This document shows, in pieces, positions 16,727 through 25,406 of a stretch of DNA of 64,000 nucleotides. Under the pieces are notes generated by a model. The model was not told the origin of the DNA. It saw nothing but the letters and a program-made list of their open reading frames with translations, and searched no databases. The position numbers and the translations under genes were made by a program. Every line of letters begins with the position of its first letter. The first letter of the stretch is position 1. Origin of the DNA: Roseomonas alba (GTDB lineage: Bacteria; Pseudomonadota; Alphaproteobacteria; Acetobacterales; Acetobacteraceae); assembly GCF_019430885.1 (NCBI RefSeq), contig NZ_JAHYBZ010000002.1:186001-250000 (forward strand), in the 5' to 3' direction.

Positions 16727-17710
16727 TCAGATGGACAGGACGATCTTTCCGAAGTGCTTGTTGGCCTTCATGTGGCCCAGCGCCTCGACCACCAGGTCCA
16801 GCGGGAAGACGCGGTCGATCGGGATGCTGAATTTTCCGTGCTCGACCGCATGCCAAAGGTCGCGGCGCATGGCGTCGTATTCGACGCGGATCTCCTCGCG
16901 GGTCCGGGTGCGGTGGGTGACGCCGATATAGGCGATGCGGCGATTGGCGTGCAGATCGAAGTCGAACTCGCCCTTCGACCCGCCGAGCCGCCCGACATTG
17001 ACGATGCGCCCCGTGATGGCCGTGCAGCGCATCGCCGCGTTGATGGTGGGGCCGCTGATCTGGTCGATCACCAGATCCACACCCTTGCCGCCCGTCGCGG
17101 CGAGCACCTGGTCGGCCCAATCGGCATCGCGCGTATTCACCGCGACATCGGCGCCGTGGTCCTTCAGCTTCGCCCGGCGTTCCGCATCGGTCGAGGTACC
17201 GACGACCAGCGAGGCCCCCATGAACTTCGCGATCTGCAGTCCCATGATCCCGACGCCGGAGGACGCGCCGAGGATCATCACGCTCTCGCCCTTGGCGACG
17301 CGCCCATTCGTCACGATCGCGTCGTGCATCGTCGCGAGCGCGATGGGCAGTGTCGCCGCTTCCTCCCAGGAGAGGTTGCGGTCGGGCACTTTCTGCACCC
17401 GGCCCATGTCCGCCACGGCGTATTCGGCATAGCCGCCGGCGCCAGATGCGGTGACGCGGTCACCCACCTTCACGCCATGCACGAAGCTGCCGACCGCGGC
17501 GACCTCACCGGCGAAGTCGAGGCCGAGGATCGTCCCCGGCCCACCCATCGACCCGTGCGAATGCCCGGCCGCGACGGCAAGGTCCGCCCGGTTCAGCGTG
17601 GCGGCGCGCACGCGCACCAGCACTTCCTCCGGTCCCGGGGCCGGGCGCGGCACATCCTGCACCCAGACCCCATCGGCAGTGACGACTGCCGCACGCATCA
17701 ACTCGGTCAT
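16727..17710 (-). CDS. Zinc-type alcohol dehydrogenase-like quinone oxidoreductase (MDR family)
   Basis: A 327-residue medium-chain dehydrogenase/reductase. The N-terminal GroES-like part (MRAAVVTADGVWVQDVPRPAPGPEEVLVRVRAATLNRADL) is followed by the Rossmann NAD(P) motif ILGASSGVGIMGLQIAKFMGA. The cysteine/histidine zinc ligands of true alcohol dehydrogenases are absent, which points to the quinone oxidoreductase branch (NADPH-dependent reduction of quinones or enones). The start at 17710 lies 7 bases after the stop of the upstream binding-protein gene, so the two are probably cotranscribed. Confidence 0.9.
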   Translation of the reverse strand: MTELMRAAVVTADGVWVQDVPRPAPGPEEVLVRVRAATLNRADLAVAAGHSHGSMGGPGTILGLDFAGEVAAVGSFVHGVKVGDRVTASGAGGYAEYAVADMGRVQKVPDRNLSWEEAATLPIALATMHDAIVTNGRVAKGESVMILGASSGVGIMGLQIAKFMGASLVVGTSTDAERRAKLKDHGADVAVNTRDADWADQVLAATGGKGVDLVIDQISGPTINAAMRCTAITGRIVNVGRLGGSKGEFDFDLHANRRIAYIGVTHRTRTREEIRVEYDAMRRDLWHAVEHGKFSIPIDRVFPLDLVVEALGHMKANKHFGKIVLSI

Positions 17711-17717
17711 GTCCGCT

Positions 17718-19220
17718 TCATCCCCTAGCACCGCGCAGGCCCTGCAGACGGATCAGGCCGTCCGGGACCGCACTCAGACCTTGGATGGAGGCGCTGACGC
17801 CGTGCAGCGTCAAGGGCTGCCAGAGGTTAATGTAGGGACGATCGGCCAGATACATCCGCGCCGCGCGGTCATAGGCCGCGGCGCGCACCGCCGGATCGAC
17901 GGAACGGCGCGCCTCGGTCAGCGCGGCATCGACGTCCCGGTTGCAGTAACGGCCGCCGTTCAGCGGCACGCCACAGGCATAGAAGGCGTAGAGATTGCCG
18001 TCGAGATCGACGCGGCCGGACCACTGGATCATCAGCGCCTCGAAATCGCCGGCGGTCCACTGGTTCAGCAGGGTGGCTGTCTCGATCTGCTGGATCTCGA
18101 TGTCGATGCCCGCCTCGGCGGCCATGGCCTGGATGACTTCCGACGCCTGGATGTAGTCCGTGGTGTTGGGCACCGAGAGCTTGATCTTCACGCGGTCGTG
18201 CCCCGACGCGCGCAGCAGGGCGCGGGCGCGCGCGACGTCGCGCTGGGGCATCGGGACCGAGCGCGCATAGAAGGGATGATTGGGCGGCACGGCCTGGTTG
18301 GCGGGGACCCAGAGCCCCTCGAAGGCCACGTTCACCAGGGCCTGGCGGTCGATGGACAGTTCCAGCGCCTCCCGCACCCGCGCATCCTGGCCGAGCGGCG
18401 TCTGTGACCGCGCGCCATTCGCCACGTTGATGACGAGATAGAAGGTCGCGAGGGACGGTGCCTGCACGACGCGCACGCGTTGGTCGCGCCGGATCTCTGC
18501 GACGTCTGAGGGGCTGACGCGCTCCATGATGTCGAGCGCGCCGGCGCGCAGATTGGCCAGGCGCACCGTCGCATCAGGGATCGGCCGGTAGGTGACGCGA
18601 TCGATATGGATATTGGAGCGGTCCCAATAGCCGTCGAAACGCTCGAGCTCCATGCGGTCCTGCGGAATGCGGCGGGTCAGGCGGAAGGGGCCGGCGCAGG
18701 CGGGTTCGCGCTGGAAGTCGGCGCCGGTCACCTGCGCCTGGCGCGGCGAGACCAGCATGCCGGCGCGATCCGCCAGCGCGGCGAGCAGCGGTGCGAAGGG
18801 ATCGGACAGGCGGAGCGTGACTTCCATCGGGCCGGTCGCGACGACCTCCGTCACCGGCCCCATCTCCGCCTTGCGGGTGGAGCCCGGGGTCTGGAGATGG
18901 CGGCGCAGGCCGATGGCGGCGGCTTCCCCGGTCAGGGGCTCGCCATCGTGGAATCGGACGCCCTCGCGCAGGGTGAAGGTCAGGGCGCGACCGTCGTCGC
19001 TCCAGCGCCAGGCGGTGGCGAGCTGGGGCACGATCTCCAGGCGCTCATTGATGTCGACCAGCTTGTCGCACATGGCGGCGAAGACCTGGCGGCCTGCGAC
19101 GGTGCGCGAGAGGGTCGGGTCCAGGACATCGGGATCGGAGTTCAGGCCGATGCGCAGATGCTGCGCGGCGGCGGGGCTGGCGAGGCCTGCGAGGACCAGC
19201 AGGGCGGCGAAACGGCGCAT
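17718..19220 (-). CDS. ABC transporter substrate-binding protein, peptide/nickel type (SBP family 5)
   Basis: A 500-residue periplasmic binding protein. The signal peptide is clear (MRRFAALLVLAGLASPAAAQ). Family-5 features include LRIGLNSDPDVLDPTLSRT, the segment LATAWRWSDDGRALTFTLREGVRFHDGEPLTGE and REALELSIDRQALVNVAFEG. Such proteins deliver peptides, nickel or glutathione-like ligands to Dpp/Opp-type permeases. No permease or ATPase genes are adjacent, so its transporter is elsewhere. It lies just upstream of the quinone oxidoreductase gene on the same strand. Confidence 0.93.
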   Translation of the reverse strand: MRRFAALLVLAGLASPAAAQHLRIGLNSDPDVLDPTLSRTVAGRQVFAAMCDKLVDINERLEIVPQLATAWRWSDDGRALTFTLREGVRFHDGEPLTGEAAAIGLRRHLQTPGSTRKAEMGPVTEVVATGPMEVTLRLSDPFAPLLAALADRAGMLVSPRQAQVTGADFQREPACAGPFRLTRRIPQDRMELERFDGYWDRSNIHIDRVTYRPIPDATVRLANLRAGALDIMERVSPSDVAEIRRDQRVRVVQAPSLATFYLVINVANGARSQTPLGQDARVREALELSIDRQALVNVAFEGLWVPANQAVPPNHPFYARSVPMPQRDVARARALLRASGHDRVKIKLSVPNTTDYIQASEVIQAMAAEAGIDIEIQQIETATLLNQWTAGDFEALMIQWSGRVDLDGNLYAFYACGVPLNGGRYCNRDVDAALTEARRSVDPAVRAAAYDRAARMYLADRPYINLWQPLTLHGVSASIQGLSAVPDGLIRLQGLRGARG

Positions 19221-19354
19221 GGGCGGCTCCTTTCGGATGCGTGATCGCCCTCAGTGTTTCCTGCGTCATGGGAACGCGCAATGCGCCCTTCGTCGGATGG
19301 GCCGTCGCTTCGCGCCAGCACGCCTTGGTGGCCGTCAGAAGAATGAGGGGGGGG

Positions 19355-19376
19355 CCGGGGGAGTTCTCTCCCCCGG
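19355..19376. terminator. G+C-rich perfect hairpin
   Basis: CCGGGGGAG (19355-19363) and CTCCCCCGG (19368-19376) pair perfectly around a TTCT loop. It lies 8 bases past the stop of the minus-strand cupin gene, so it probably terminates that transcript. The rest of 19221-19384 shows nothing recognisable. Confidence 0.55.
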
Positions 19377-19384
19377 GGCCTGTC

Positions 19385-19882
19385 CTATTCCCCGGGCGCC
19401 CGGTGGATCGGATCGACCCACAGCACTGTTTCGGGCTTCTCCACCGGCTCGATATCGATGTTGATCGCCACCGCCTCATTGTCGGAACGGACGAGGACGC
19501 ATTCCAGCGTCTCGTCGGCCGAGGCGTTGATCTCCTGGTGCGGCACGTAGGGCGGCACGTAGATGAAGTCGCCCGGCCCGGCCTCGGCGACGAATTCGAG
19601 CTTTTCGCCCCAGCGCATGCGGGCCTTGCCCTTCACCACGTAGATGACGCTTTCGAGGTGCCCGTGGTGATGGGCGCCGGTCTTGGCATCGGGGTGGATG
19701 TGGACGGTGCCGGCCCAGATCTTCTGCGCGCCGACGCGGGCGGCATTGATGGCGGCGGCGCGGTTCATGCCGGGCGTCTGGGCGGTGTTGGCGTCCAGGC
19801 TGTTGCCCGGGATGACGCGGACGCCGCTGTGCTTCCAGCCGTCATCGGGGATGGAGGCATGGTCGTGACCGTCATGCGGCAT
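19385..19882 (-). CDS. Cupin-domain protein
   Basis: A 165-residue single-domain cupin. The first cupin motif is seen as HPDAKTGAHHHGHLESVIYVVKGKARMRWG and the second as GDFIYVPPYVPHQEINASA. The His-rich metal-binding set (HHHGH, E, and H of VPHQ) is intact, so it should bind a metal ion. The start at 19882 gives a His-rich N-terminus MPHDGHDHA; longer starts add residues unlike the family. No substrate can be assigned from sequence or neighbours. Confidence 0.85.
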   Translation of the reverse strand: MPHDGHDHASIPDDGWKHSGVRVIPGNSLDANTAQTPGMNRAAAINAARVGAQKIWAGTVHIHPDAKTGAHHHGHLESVIYVVKGKARMRWGEKLEFVAEAGPGDFIYVPPYVPHQEINASADETLECVLVRSDNEAVAINIDIEPVEKPETVLWVDPIHRAPGE

Positions 19883-20035
19883 GGTGCTGGCTCCTCTGCT
19901 GGCCGCAGGGAAACGCCAGGACATGCGTGACCGCAAGCCATTGAAGAAAATAGCGAACCCGTGCTCCCGGCCGGTAGCTGGGGAGCAGCCGGTTCTGTCA
20001 TCGAAAGGCGTCGTGAAAGGGTTTGCCGCGCCGGT

Positions 20036-20524
20036 TCAGGCGGCGCTGCGGCCGGACAGCCAAAGCCGCGTGCGATGACAGAGCCAGAGCAACAGGGCCT
20101 GCCCGACGAACAGGGCTGCGAGGTTGGAACCGGGTCCATGCAGGACGAGCAGGCCGACCAGGCCGGCGATCGTGAGCACCAGGGCGAGATGGACCATGTG
20201 ATCGAAGATCGCGAGCCCGACGGTCTTCAGCGGCCCCGCCATGGGCATCATGGGCGTGGCAAAGGCTGCGCCGACCAGCAAGGCCATCAGCACCGCGGCG
20301 AGCGTCATGCCGCCGAGGCAGCCGAGCAATGCCACGAGACGTGCGAGTTCCGGCGCCAGGGCTAGGCCCGGCGTGATCCAGCGCAGCAGTAGGAAAAGTC
20401 CGGCGAGCACGGCCGCTGCGGTGAAGGCTGCCTCGGCGGGCTCGGTCGTGCTGCGGGATTCGCCTGGGCCAAGTCGGCGCGGCAGCAATGGCCAGGGATC
20501 GACGGGTAGACGCTGGTCGGCCAT
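20036..20524 (-). CDS. Hypothetical four-helix membrane protein
   Basis: A 162-residue protein I do not recognise. Four hydrophobic segments are visible (about residues 32-50, 58-85, 96-125, 132-150), with a short proline-rich cytoplasmic start PVDPWPLLPRRLGPGE. Codon use matches the neighbours and a GGAG sits a few bases before the ATG at 20524, so it is probably a real gene. It lies between the cupin and the M20 amidohydrolase on the same strand but with sizeable gaps, so no operon is evident. 19883-20035 contains no visible feature. Confidence 0.65.
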   Translation of the reverse strand: MADQRLPVDPWPLLPRRLGPGESRSTTEPAEAAFTAAAVLAGLFLLLRWITPGLALAPELARLVALLGCLGGMTLAAVLMALLVGAAFATPMMPMAGPLKTVGLAIFDHMVHLALVLTIAGLVGLLVLHGPGSNLAALFVGQALLLWLCHRTRLWLSGRSAA

Positions 20525-20635
20525 GCGGAGGCTCCGATCAGTGAATGCTCTCCTTGATCTTCGCCGCAAGTGATTGCCGTGCGCCTAACACATCCCCGTG
20601 GGCTCGGAAGCTGCGCGAAAGGCCGGACCCAGACG

Positions 20636-20661
20636 GGAAATGCGCCGTGCGGCGCATTTCC
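20636..20661. terminator. Perfect hairpin, family GGAAATGCGCC, copy 2
   Basis: The stem GGAAATGCGCC (20636-20646) / GGCGCATTTCC (20651-20661), loop GTGC, has exactly the same 11-base stem as 16686-16711. It lies 9 bases past the stop of the M20 amidohydrolase on the minus strand. Confidence 0.7.
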
Positions 20662-20670
20662 AGACATGCA

Positions 20671-21852
20671 CTAACCCTGGCGCGGTAGCAGCCGTTCGGC
20701 CAGCGCCGCCCACCAGGATGCGCCCACCGGCAGGATCTCGTCGTTGAAGTCGTATTTCGGGTGATGGACCATCGCGTCGGTTGCAGAGCGCCCGCCGCCG
20801 AGCATCAGGTAGGCGCCATCCTTCACGTTCAGCATGAAGGAAAAATCCTCTCCGCCCATGGTGGGCTTCGCCATCGGGATGACGCGGGCGTCGCCCTGCA
20901 CGGCGCGCGCGGCATCCGCGGCGAGGCCGGTGCTGACCGGTTCGTTGATCGTGGCGGGGTAGAGACGGATGAACTTCGCATCGGCCTTCGCGCCGAACGC
21001 CGCGGCGATGCCGGTGACGGTCTCGAGGAACCGCTTCTCGAGCAGGTCTCCCACCTCCGGGGCGAACCACCGGGCCGTGCCGAGCATGCTCACCTGCTCG
21101 GGGATCACGTTGTAGGTGTGGCCACCATTGATGTGGCCGATGGTGATGACGCCGCCTTCGACCGGTTCGACATTGCGCGCGACGATGGATTGCAGCGCCT
21201 GGACAATGGCCGCGGCGATGACGATCGGGTCATTGCCGTTCTGCGGAATGGCGCCATGCGCGCCCTTGCCTGTGATGGTGACTTCCAAGTTGGCGACGGC
21301 GGCCATCACCGGACCCTCGCGCCAGGCGAAGGTGCCGGCCGGCAGGGACGGCCAGTTGTGCAGGCCGAAGACGCGCTCCATCGGGAAGCGCTCGAAGAGA
21401 CCTTCCTTCACCATGACCTCGCCGCCGCCGAAATTCTCCTCGGCCGGCTGGAAGATCACATAGACGGTGCCGTCGAAGTTGCGGGTCTCGGCGAGATACT
21501 TCGCCGCGCCCAGCAGCATGGTGGTGTGCCCGTCATGGCCGCAGGCGTGCATCTTGCCGGCATTCTTGGAGGCATAGGCGAGGCCGGTCTCCTCGAGGAT
21601 CGGCAGCGCATCCATGTCGGCGCGCAGGCCGATGGCACGGCCCGAGGCGGCATTGTTGCCGCGGATCACGCCAACCACGCCGGTCTTCGCGATGCCGGTG
21701 ATGACCTCGTCGCAGCCGAAGGCGCGCAGCTTGTCGGCGACGATCTCGGAGGTGCGGACCTCCTCGAAGGCCAGTTCGGGGTGTTCGTGGAAATCGCGCC
21801 GCCAGGCGGTCATTTCGGCATGGAAATCGGCGATGCGGTTGTTCACGGGCAT
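20671..21852 (-). CDS. M20-family amidohydrolase (hippurate hydrolase/IAA-amino-acid hydrolase type)
   Basis: A 393-residue di-metal amidohydrolase of the M20D branch, which removes acyl groups from N-acylated amino acids. Family motifs are clear: RRDFHEHPELAFEE, GLRADMDALPILE, the metal ligands KMHACGHDGHT (with the conserved Cys), PAEENFGGGEVMV, the dimerisation-domain GKGAHGAIPQNGNDPI, and the C-terminal GGEDFSFML and HHPKYDFND. It has no signal peptide, so it should be cytosolic. The substrate could be hippurate-like; the sequence does not decide this. A repeated hairpin follows the stop codon. Confidence 0.93.
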   Translation of the reverse strand: MPVNNRIADFHAEMTAWRRDFHEHPELAFEEVRTSEIVADKLRAFGCDEVITGIAKTGVVGVIRGNNAASGRAIGLRADMDALPILEETGLAYASKNAGKMHACGHDGHTTMLLGAAKYLAETRNFDGTVYVIFQPAEENFGGGEVMVKEGLFERFPMERVFGLHNWPSLPAGTFAWREGPVMAAVANLEVTITGKGAHGAIPQNGNDPIVIAAAIVQALQSIVARNVEPVEGGVITIGHINGGHTYNVIPEQVSMLGTARWFAPEVGDLLEKRFLETVTGIAAAFGAKADAKFIRLYPATINEPVSTGLAADAARAVQGDARVIPMAKPTMGGEDFSFMLNVKDGAYLMLGGGRSATDAMVHHPKYDFNDEILPVGASWWAALAERLLPRQG

Positions 21853-21868
21853 GGGTGCGGCTCCTGCT

Positions 21869-22729
21869 TCACGGCGCTGTGTGGCGAGGCGGGAAGGTCA
21901 GGGCAAGACCTTCTTCCAGGGGGATGGGATCGACGCCGAGGTCGTTCCGCATGGGCGTGATGTCGAAGGCCTTATCCTCGGTGAGGCGGCGGATCTCGTC
22001 GGCGCCGATGCGCGGCAGGCCGGGGATGAGGCGGGTGAGGGGTGCCAGAAGCCGCAGCGGCAGAGCCGGGATGGGCAGGATGGGCGGGGCGCGCAGGCCG
22101 GCGGCGGCGGCGACGGCGCGCAGGAAGTCGCGATAGGGTAGGGGTTCCGGGCCGGCGACGACGCGGGTGGTTGCCTCGGGCCAGTCGCGGGCGAGGGCGG
22201 CCATCAGGCAGCGCGTCACGTCAGATTGGTGGATCGGCTGGACCAGGGCGCGGCCGCCGCCGGGCAGGGGGGCAACGGGCAGGCGAGCGATCAGGGCGGC
22301 GAGGCGGCGGACGTTGTCCTCGCCTTCCGCGCCATAGATCATGGTCGGGTGCAGCATGATGCCCGCTCGGCCCGAGGCGAGCAGCGCCGCTTCCCCGGCG
22401 CGGACGCCGTTGCCATGGGCATCGGGCCATTGAGAGAACCGCCGCGTCGAGCCCATCAGCACGAAGGACGCGCCGGGTTCCGCCGCGGTGAGCAGGGCCG
22501 ACGCCCAGCGCGCATGAACGGTGCTGACGACACGGTCGGCGCCGGCGAGAGCGCGCTTCAACGCCGCCGGGTCGCGCAGGTCCGCCGCGCGCAGCGCCCC
22601 GGGCAGGGCCAACGCGCGCCATTTGGCGGCATCGCGCACCACGGGGATGAAGGGGGTGCCGGCATCGGCGAGCGCGCGCGCCAGGGCGGCACCCGATCGC
22701 CCGGTGGCGCCGATCAGGGCGAGGGTCAT
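21869..22729 (-). CDS. NAD(P)-binding atypical short-chain (NmrA/epimerase-like) protein
   Basis: A 286-residue protein with an N-terminal Rossmann motif MTLALIGATGRSGAALARALA, the GxxGxxG variant of atypical SDR/NmrA-like proteins. The middle (FVLMGSTRRFSQWPD, LHPTMIYGAEGEDNVRRLA) resembles the catalytic and active-site-tyrosine region of NAD-dependent epimerases. The tail is proline- and leucine-rich and may associate with the membrane, as in complex-I-assembly NDUFA9-like relatives. The start at 22729 was chosen because the nucleotide-binding strand begins there. It ends 16 bases before the start of the downstream amidohydrolase gene, so the two may be cotranscribed. Confidence 0.85.
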   Translation of the reverse strand: MTLALIGATGRSGAALARALADAGTPFIPVVRDAAKWRALALPGALRAADLRDPAALKRALAGADRVVSTVHARWASALLTAAEPGASFVLMGSTRRFSQWPDAHGNGVRAGEAALLASGRAGIMLHPTMIYGAEGEDNVRRLAALIARLPVAPLPGGGRALVQPIHQSDVTRCLMAALARDWPEATTRVVAGPEPLPYRDFLRAVAAAAGLRAPPILPIPALPLRLLAPLTRLIPGLPRIGADEIRRLTEDKAFDITPMRNDLGVDPIPLEEGLALTFPPRHTAP

Positions 22730-22827
22730 GCTGGCTTCCCGATCCGGACATTTCGCCATGCCGCCGAGGGCAACGCGGGTGCGGCGACGGAGAAGGCGCG
22801 TGCCGCGCCGCACCGATGGATTGCGGC

Positions 22828-22880
22828 CCGGGGGCTCCAAGCCCCTGCCGCGGAGGTTCGGAGGAGCAGAGCCCCTCTGA
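22828..22880 (+). repeat. Modular hairpin element, solo end
   Basis: This is a single 53-base end of the element family. It comprises a 21-base hairpin with GGGGC/GCCCC (22828-22848), linker CGCGGAGGT (22849-22857) and a 23-base hairpin TCGGAGGAGC/GCCCCTCTGA (22858-22880). The module lengths 21/9/23 equal those of the right ends of the full copies. It lies between the extensin-like gene and the NAD-binding gene. Confidence 0.7.
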
Positions 22881-22904
22881 TCGCCCCAGGCGAATGGCGG
22901 CACG

Positions 22905-23579
22905 TCATCGGCAGGCCCTCCGGTATCCGAGGTCGAGGTGGAAATGATTGGCGTGCGCCACGTCGCGATCCGGCCCCAGGACGGCGGCGAAGATCCGGCA
23001 GGCGCCGTCATGGGCATCCCGCAGGAAGGCGCCGGCGGGCGTGTCCCGGCGCCAGTCGCGCAGCACGGTGACCTCCCGCCCATCGGTCAGGCGCAGCGCG
23101 GCGAGGTCGATCGCATTGGCCGTCGCGTGCTGGCTGCGCCGCGTGCCGCCCCGTACGTCCCGGCAGGCCAGGGTCCCGAGATGCATTGCCCGCGCGATAC
23201 CGCTGCCGAAATGGCGCTCGGCGGCGGGTTGCAGCACCTGGCGGTCATAGATGGTCCAAGCGGCGGCCATGGCGCAGGTCAGGAGAGGCCGCGCGGGGTC
23301 GAAGCCGCCGGGCAGGCGGGTGGTGTCGTTCAGCGCGCAGTCCGGACCGGCCGAGGAGGCGGGCATGGGCGTCGCCGAGACGCCCGCGGCATGCAGTGCG
23401 GCGAAGCAGGCCTCGGGATCGCGCGCCAGGGCGCGCAGTTTCTGGCGCGTGAAGGGGCCCGTCGGCCCGGCCAGGTTGATGGGCGCGAAGGGGTTCCAGG
23501 CCTCGGGCAGGCGCGGCAGAAGCCACGCCACGCCCGCGGCGGCGGCCAGAAGCAGGACAAGGACGATCACGTGGCGCAC
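22905..23579 (-). CDS. Extensin-family protein (DD-peptidase-like fold)
   Basis: A 224-residue protein with an N-terminal hydrophobic anchor or signal (VIVLVLLLAAAAGVAWLLP). The C-terminal half matches the bacterial extensin-like family (LTCAMAAAWTIYDRQVLQPAA, then SQHATANAIDLAAL and VAHANHFHLDLG). The conserved His, Asp and His-x-His residues resemble the zinc site of D-Ala-D-Ala carboxypeptidase/Hedgehog-fold enzymes, so a periplasmic cell-wall role is plausible, but the family's activity is not well established. Confidence 0.87.
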   Translation of the reverse strand: MRHVIVLVLLLAAAAGVAWLLPRLPEAWNPFAPINLAGPTGPFTRQKLRALARDPEACFAALHAAGVSATPMPASSAGPDCALNDTTRLPGGFDPARPLLTCAMAAAWTIYDRQVLQPAAERHFGSGIARAMHLGTLACRDVRGGTRRSQHATANAIDLAALRLTDGREVTVLRDWRRDTPAGAFLRDAHDGACRIFAAVLGPDRDVAHANHFHLDLGYRRACR

Positions 23580-23616
23580 CCATCCAATATGGGGGCGCCG
23601 GCGTCGCTGCGCGCGA

Positions 23617-25356
23617 TCAAGGCTCCGCGCGCAGGAAGGCGAGATCGGCGCCCTGCGGTGCCTGGGTCACCTGGTCGTAGACCAGCTTGTCCCAGCCGCG
23701 CTTTGGCGCCGGCGCCGGGGTCCAGGCGGCGCGGCGCTGCGCCAGCGTCGCCTCGTCCACCAGCAGGTCGAGCGAGCGGTTCTTCACCGAAAGCCGGATG
23801 CGGTCGCCCGTCTCGACGAATTGCAGCGGACCGCCGACCGAGGCCTCGGGCGAAATGTGCAGCACGATGGTACCGAAGGCGGTGCCGGACATGCGGCAGT
23901 CGCTCATCCGCACCATGTCCTTCACGCCCTGGCGGGCGAGCTTCTTCGGAATGGGCAGATAGCCCGCTTCCGGCATGCCCGCGGGGGAACGCGGCCCGGC
24001 ACCCTTCAGCACCAGGATGTCCTGCGGGGTCACGTCGAGGTCCGGGTCGTCGATGCGGTCCGACAGGTCCTTGAGGCCGTCGAAGACGAGGCAGCGCGCT
24101 TCAGTCTCGAACAGCGACGGCGTCGCGGCGCTGCGCTTGAGGATCGCGCCTTCCGGCGCCAATGACCCGAACAGCGCGACCAGGCCGCCGACCGGGGAGA
24201 CCGGCTCGGCGCGGGCGCGGATGATGCGGCGGTCGACGAAATGCGACCCGTCGCCGAGGCGCTGTTCCAGCGTCCTGCCGTCGAGATCCTTCGCCGAGAG
24301 GTCGAGCAGGTCGCGCAGCTCCCACAGCAGGGCGCGCATGCCGCCGGCGCTGTGGAAGTCCTCCATATAGCCCTCGCCGGTGGGCTTCAGGTCCACCAGG
24401 ACAGGGGTTTCCTCCGACAGCGCATCCAGCCGCTTGAGGTCCAGCGATAGCCCGGCGCGGCCGGCGATGGCGGCGAGATGCACGATGGCGTTGGTCGACC
24501 CGCCCAGCGACAGCAACACGCGCACCGCGTTGTCGAGGTTGCCCTGCGTCATCAGCGACAGCGGCGAGACAGGATTCTGGATCAGCCGCACGGCCTGGGC
24601 GCCGGCTTCCTCCGCGATACGGAGCCGGTCGGCATGCACGGCCGGGGCAGAGGCTGCATCCAGCGGCATGAAGCCGAGCGTCGAGGCCAGGCAGGCCATG
24701 GTCGAGGCCGTGCCCATCACCCCGCAGGTCCCGGCCGTCGTCGCAAGCTTGCCTTCCAGCGTGTTGATCTTCTCGTCGCTCACTTCCCCGGCGCGATAGC
24801 GCGCCCAGTAGCGGCGGCAATCCGTGCAGGCGGACAGGCGCTCGCCCTCGAAGGCCTGGGCCAGCATCGGGCCGACGACCAGCATGACGGACGGCGTGCC
24901 CGAGGAGATCGCGCCCATGAGCTGCGCCGGGACGGTCTTGTCGCAGCCGCCCACCAGCACCGCGGCATCCATCGGCTGATTTGCCAGCATGGTCTCGGTG
25001 TCGAGCGCCATCAGGTTGCGGTAGTGCATTGAGCAGGGCGACAGCGACGGTTCGCAGATGCTGATGGTCGGGAAGGCCATTGGCAGGCCGCCGGCCGCGA
25101 GCACGCCGCGCTTCACCGCCTCGATCAGCTCGGGGATGGTGCGGTGGCAGTTGTTGTAGTCGGACGCCGTATCCGCGATGCCCACCACCGGCTTGTCGAG
25201 CATCGCCTGGCTGTAGCCCATCGACTTCGCGAAGGACCGGCGCAGATACAATGCGAAGGCCGGGTCGCCATAGTTGGAGGCATTCCGGCCAAGGCCAACC
25301 GGACTGGCTGCTTGGCCTGGCCTCGCGTTTCGACCGGAAGAGCTTGCACCATCCAT
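23617..25356 (-). CDS. IlvD/Edd-family dehydratase (sugar-acid or dihydroxy-acid dehydratase)
   Basis: A 579-residue Fe-S dehydratase. Candidate cluster cysteines are in DYNNCHRTI, VGGCDKTVPAQ and the segment TTAGTCGVMGTASTMACL, with SLGGSTNAIVHL further on. The C-terminal SDCRMSGTAFGTIVLHISPEA segment is also typical. The motif details and length fit the branch that dehydrates sugar acids such as L-arabinonate or related aldonates rather than housekeeping IlvD, but both chemistries remain possible. It stands alone, and no sugar-acid pathway partner is adjacent. Confidence 0.88.
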   Translation of the reverse strand: MDGASSSGRNARPGQAASPVGLGRNASNYGDPAFALYLRRSFAKSMGYSQAMLDKPVVGIADTASDYNNCHRTIPELIEAVKRGVLAAGGLPMAFPTISICEPSLSPCSMHYRNLMALDTETMLANQPMDAAVLVGGCDKTVPAQLMGAISSGTPSVMLVVGPMLAQAFEGERLSACTDCRRYWARYRAGEVSDEKINTLEGKLATTAGTCGVMGTASTMACLASTLGFMPLDAASAPAVHADRLRIAEEAGAQAVRLIQNPVSPLSLMTQGNLDNAVRVLLSLGGSTNAIVHLAAIAGRAGLSLDLKRLDALSEETPVLVDLKPTGEGYMEDFHSAGGMRALLWELRDLLDLSAKDLDGRTLEQRLGDGSHFVDRRIIRARAEPVSPVGGLVALFGSLAPEGAILKRSAATPSLFETEARCLVFDGLKDLSDRIDDPDLDVTPQDILVLKGAGPRSPAGMPEAGYLPIPKKLARQGVKDMVRMSDCRMSGTAFGTIVLHISPEASVGGPLQFVETGDRIRLSVKNRSLDLLVDEATLAQRRAAWTPAPAPKRGWDKLVYDQVTQAPQGADLAFLRAEP

Positions 25357-25406
25357 GCCTTATGTTCCCCCCACCAAGTGCGTGGTCGCTGTGGATTCGA
25401 ATTCCA

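Noticed and set aside
25395..25402. ATTCGAAT palindrome before the IlvD/Edd gene as an operator
   Set aside because: The core is only 8 bases with weak flanks, and no regulator gene is adjacent, so it may be chance.
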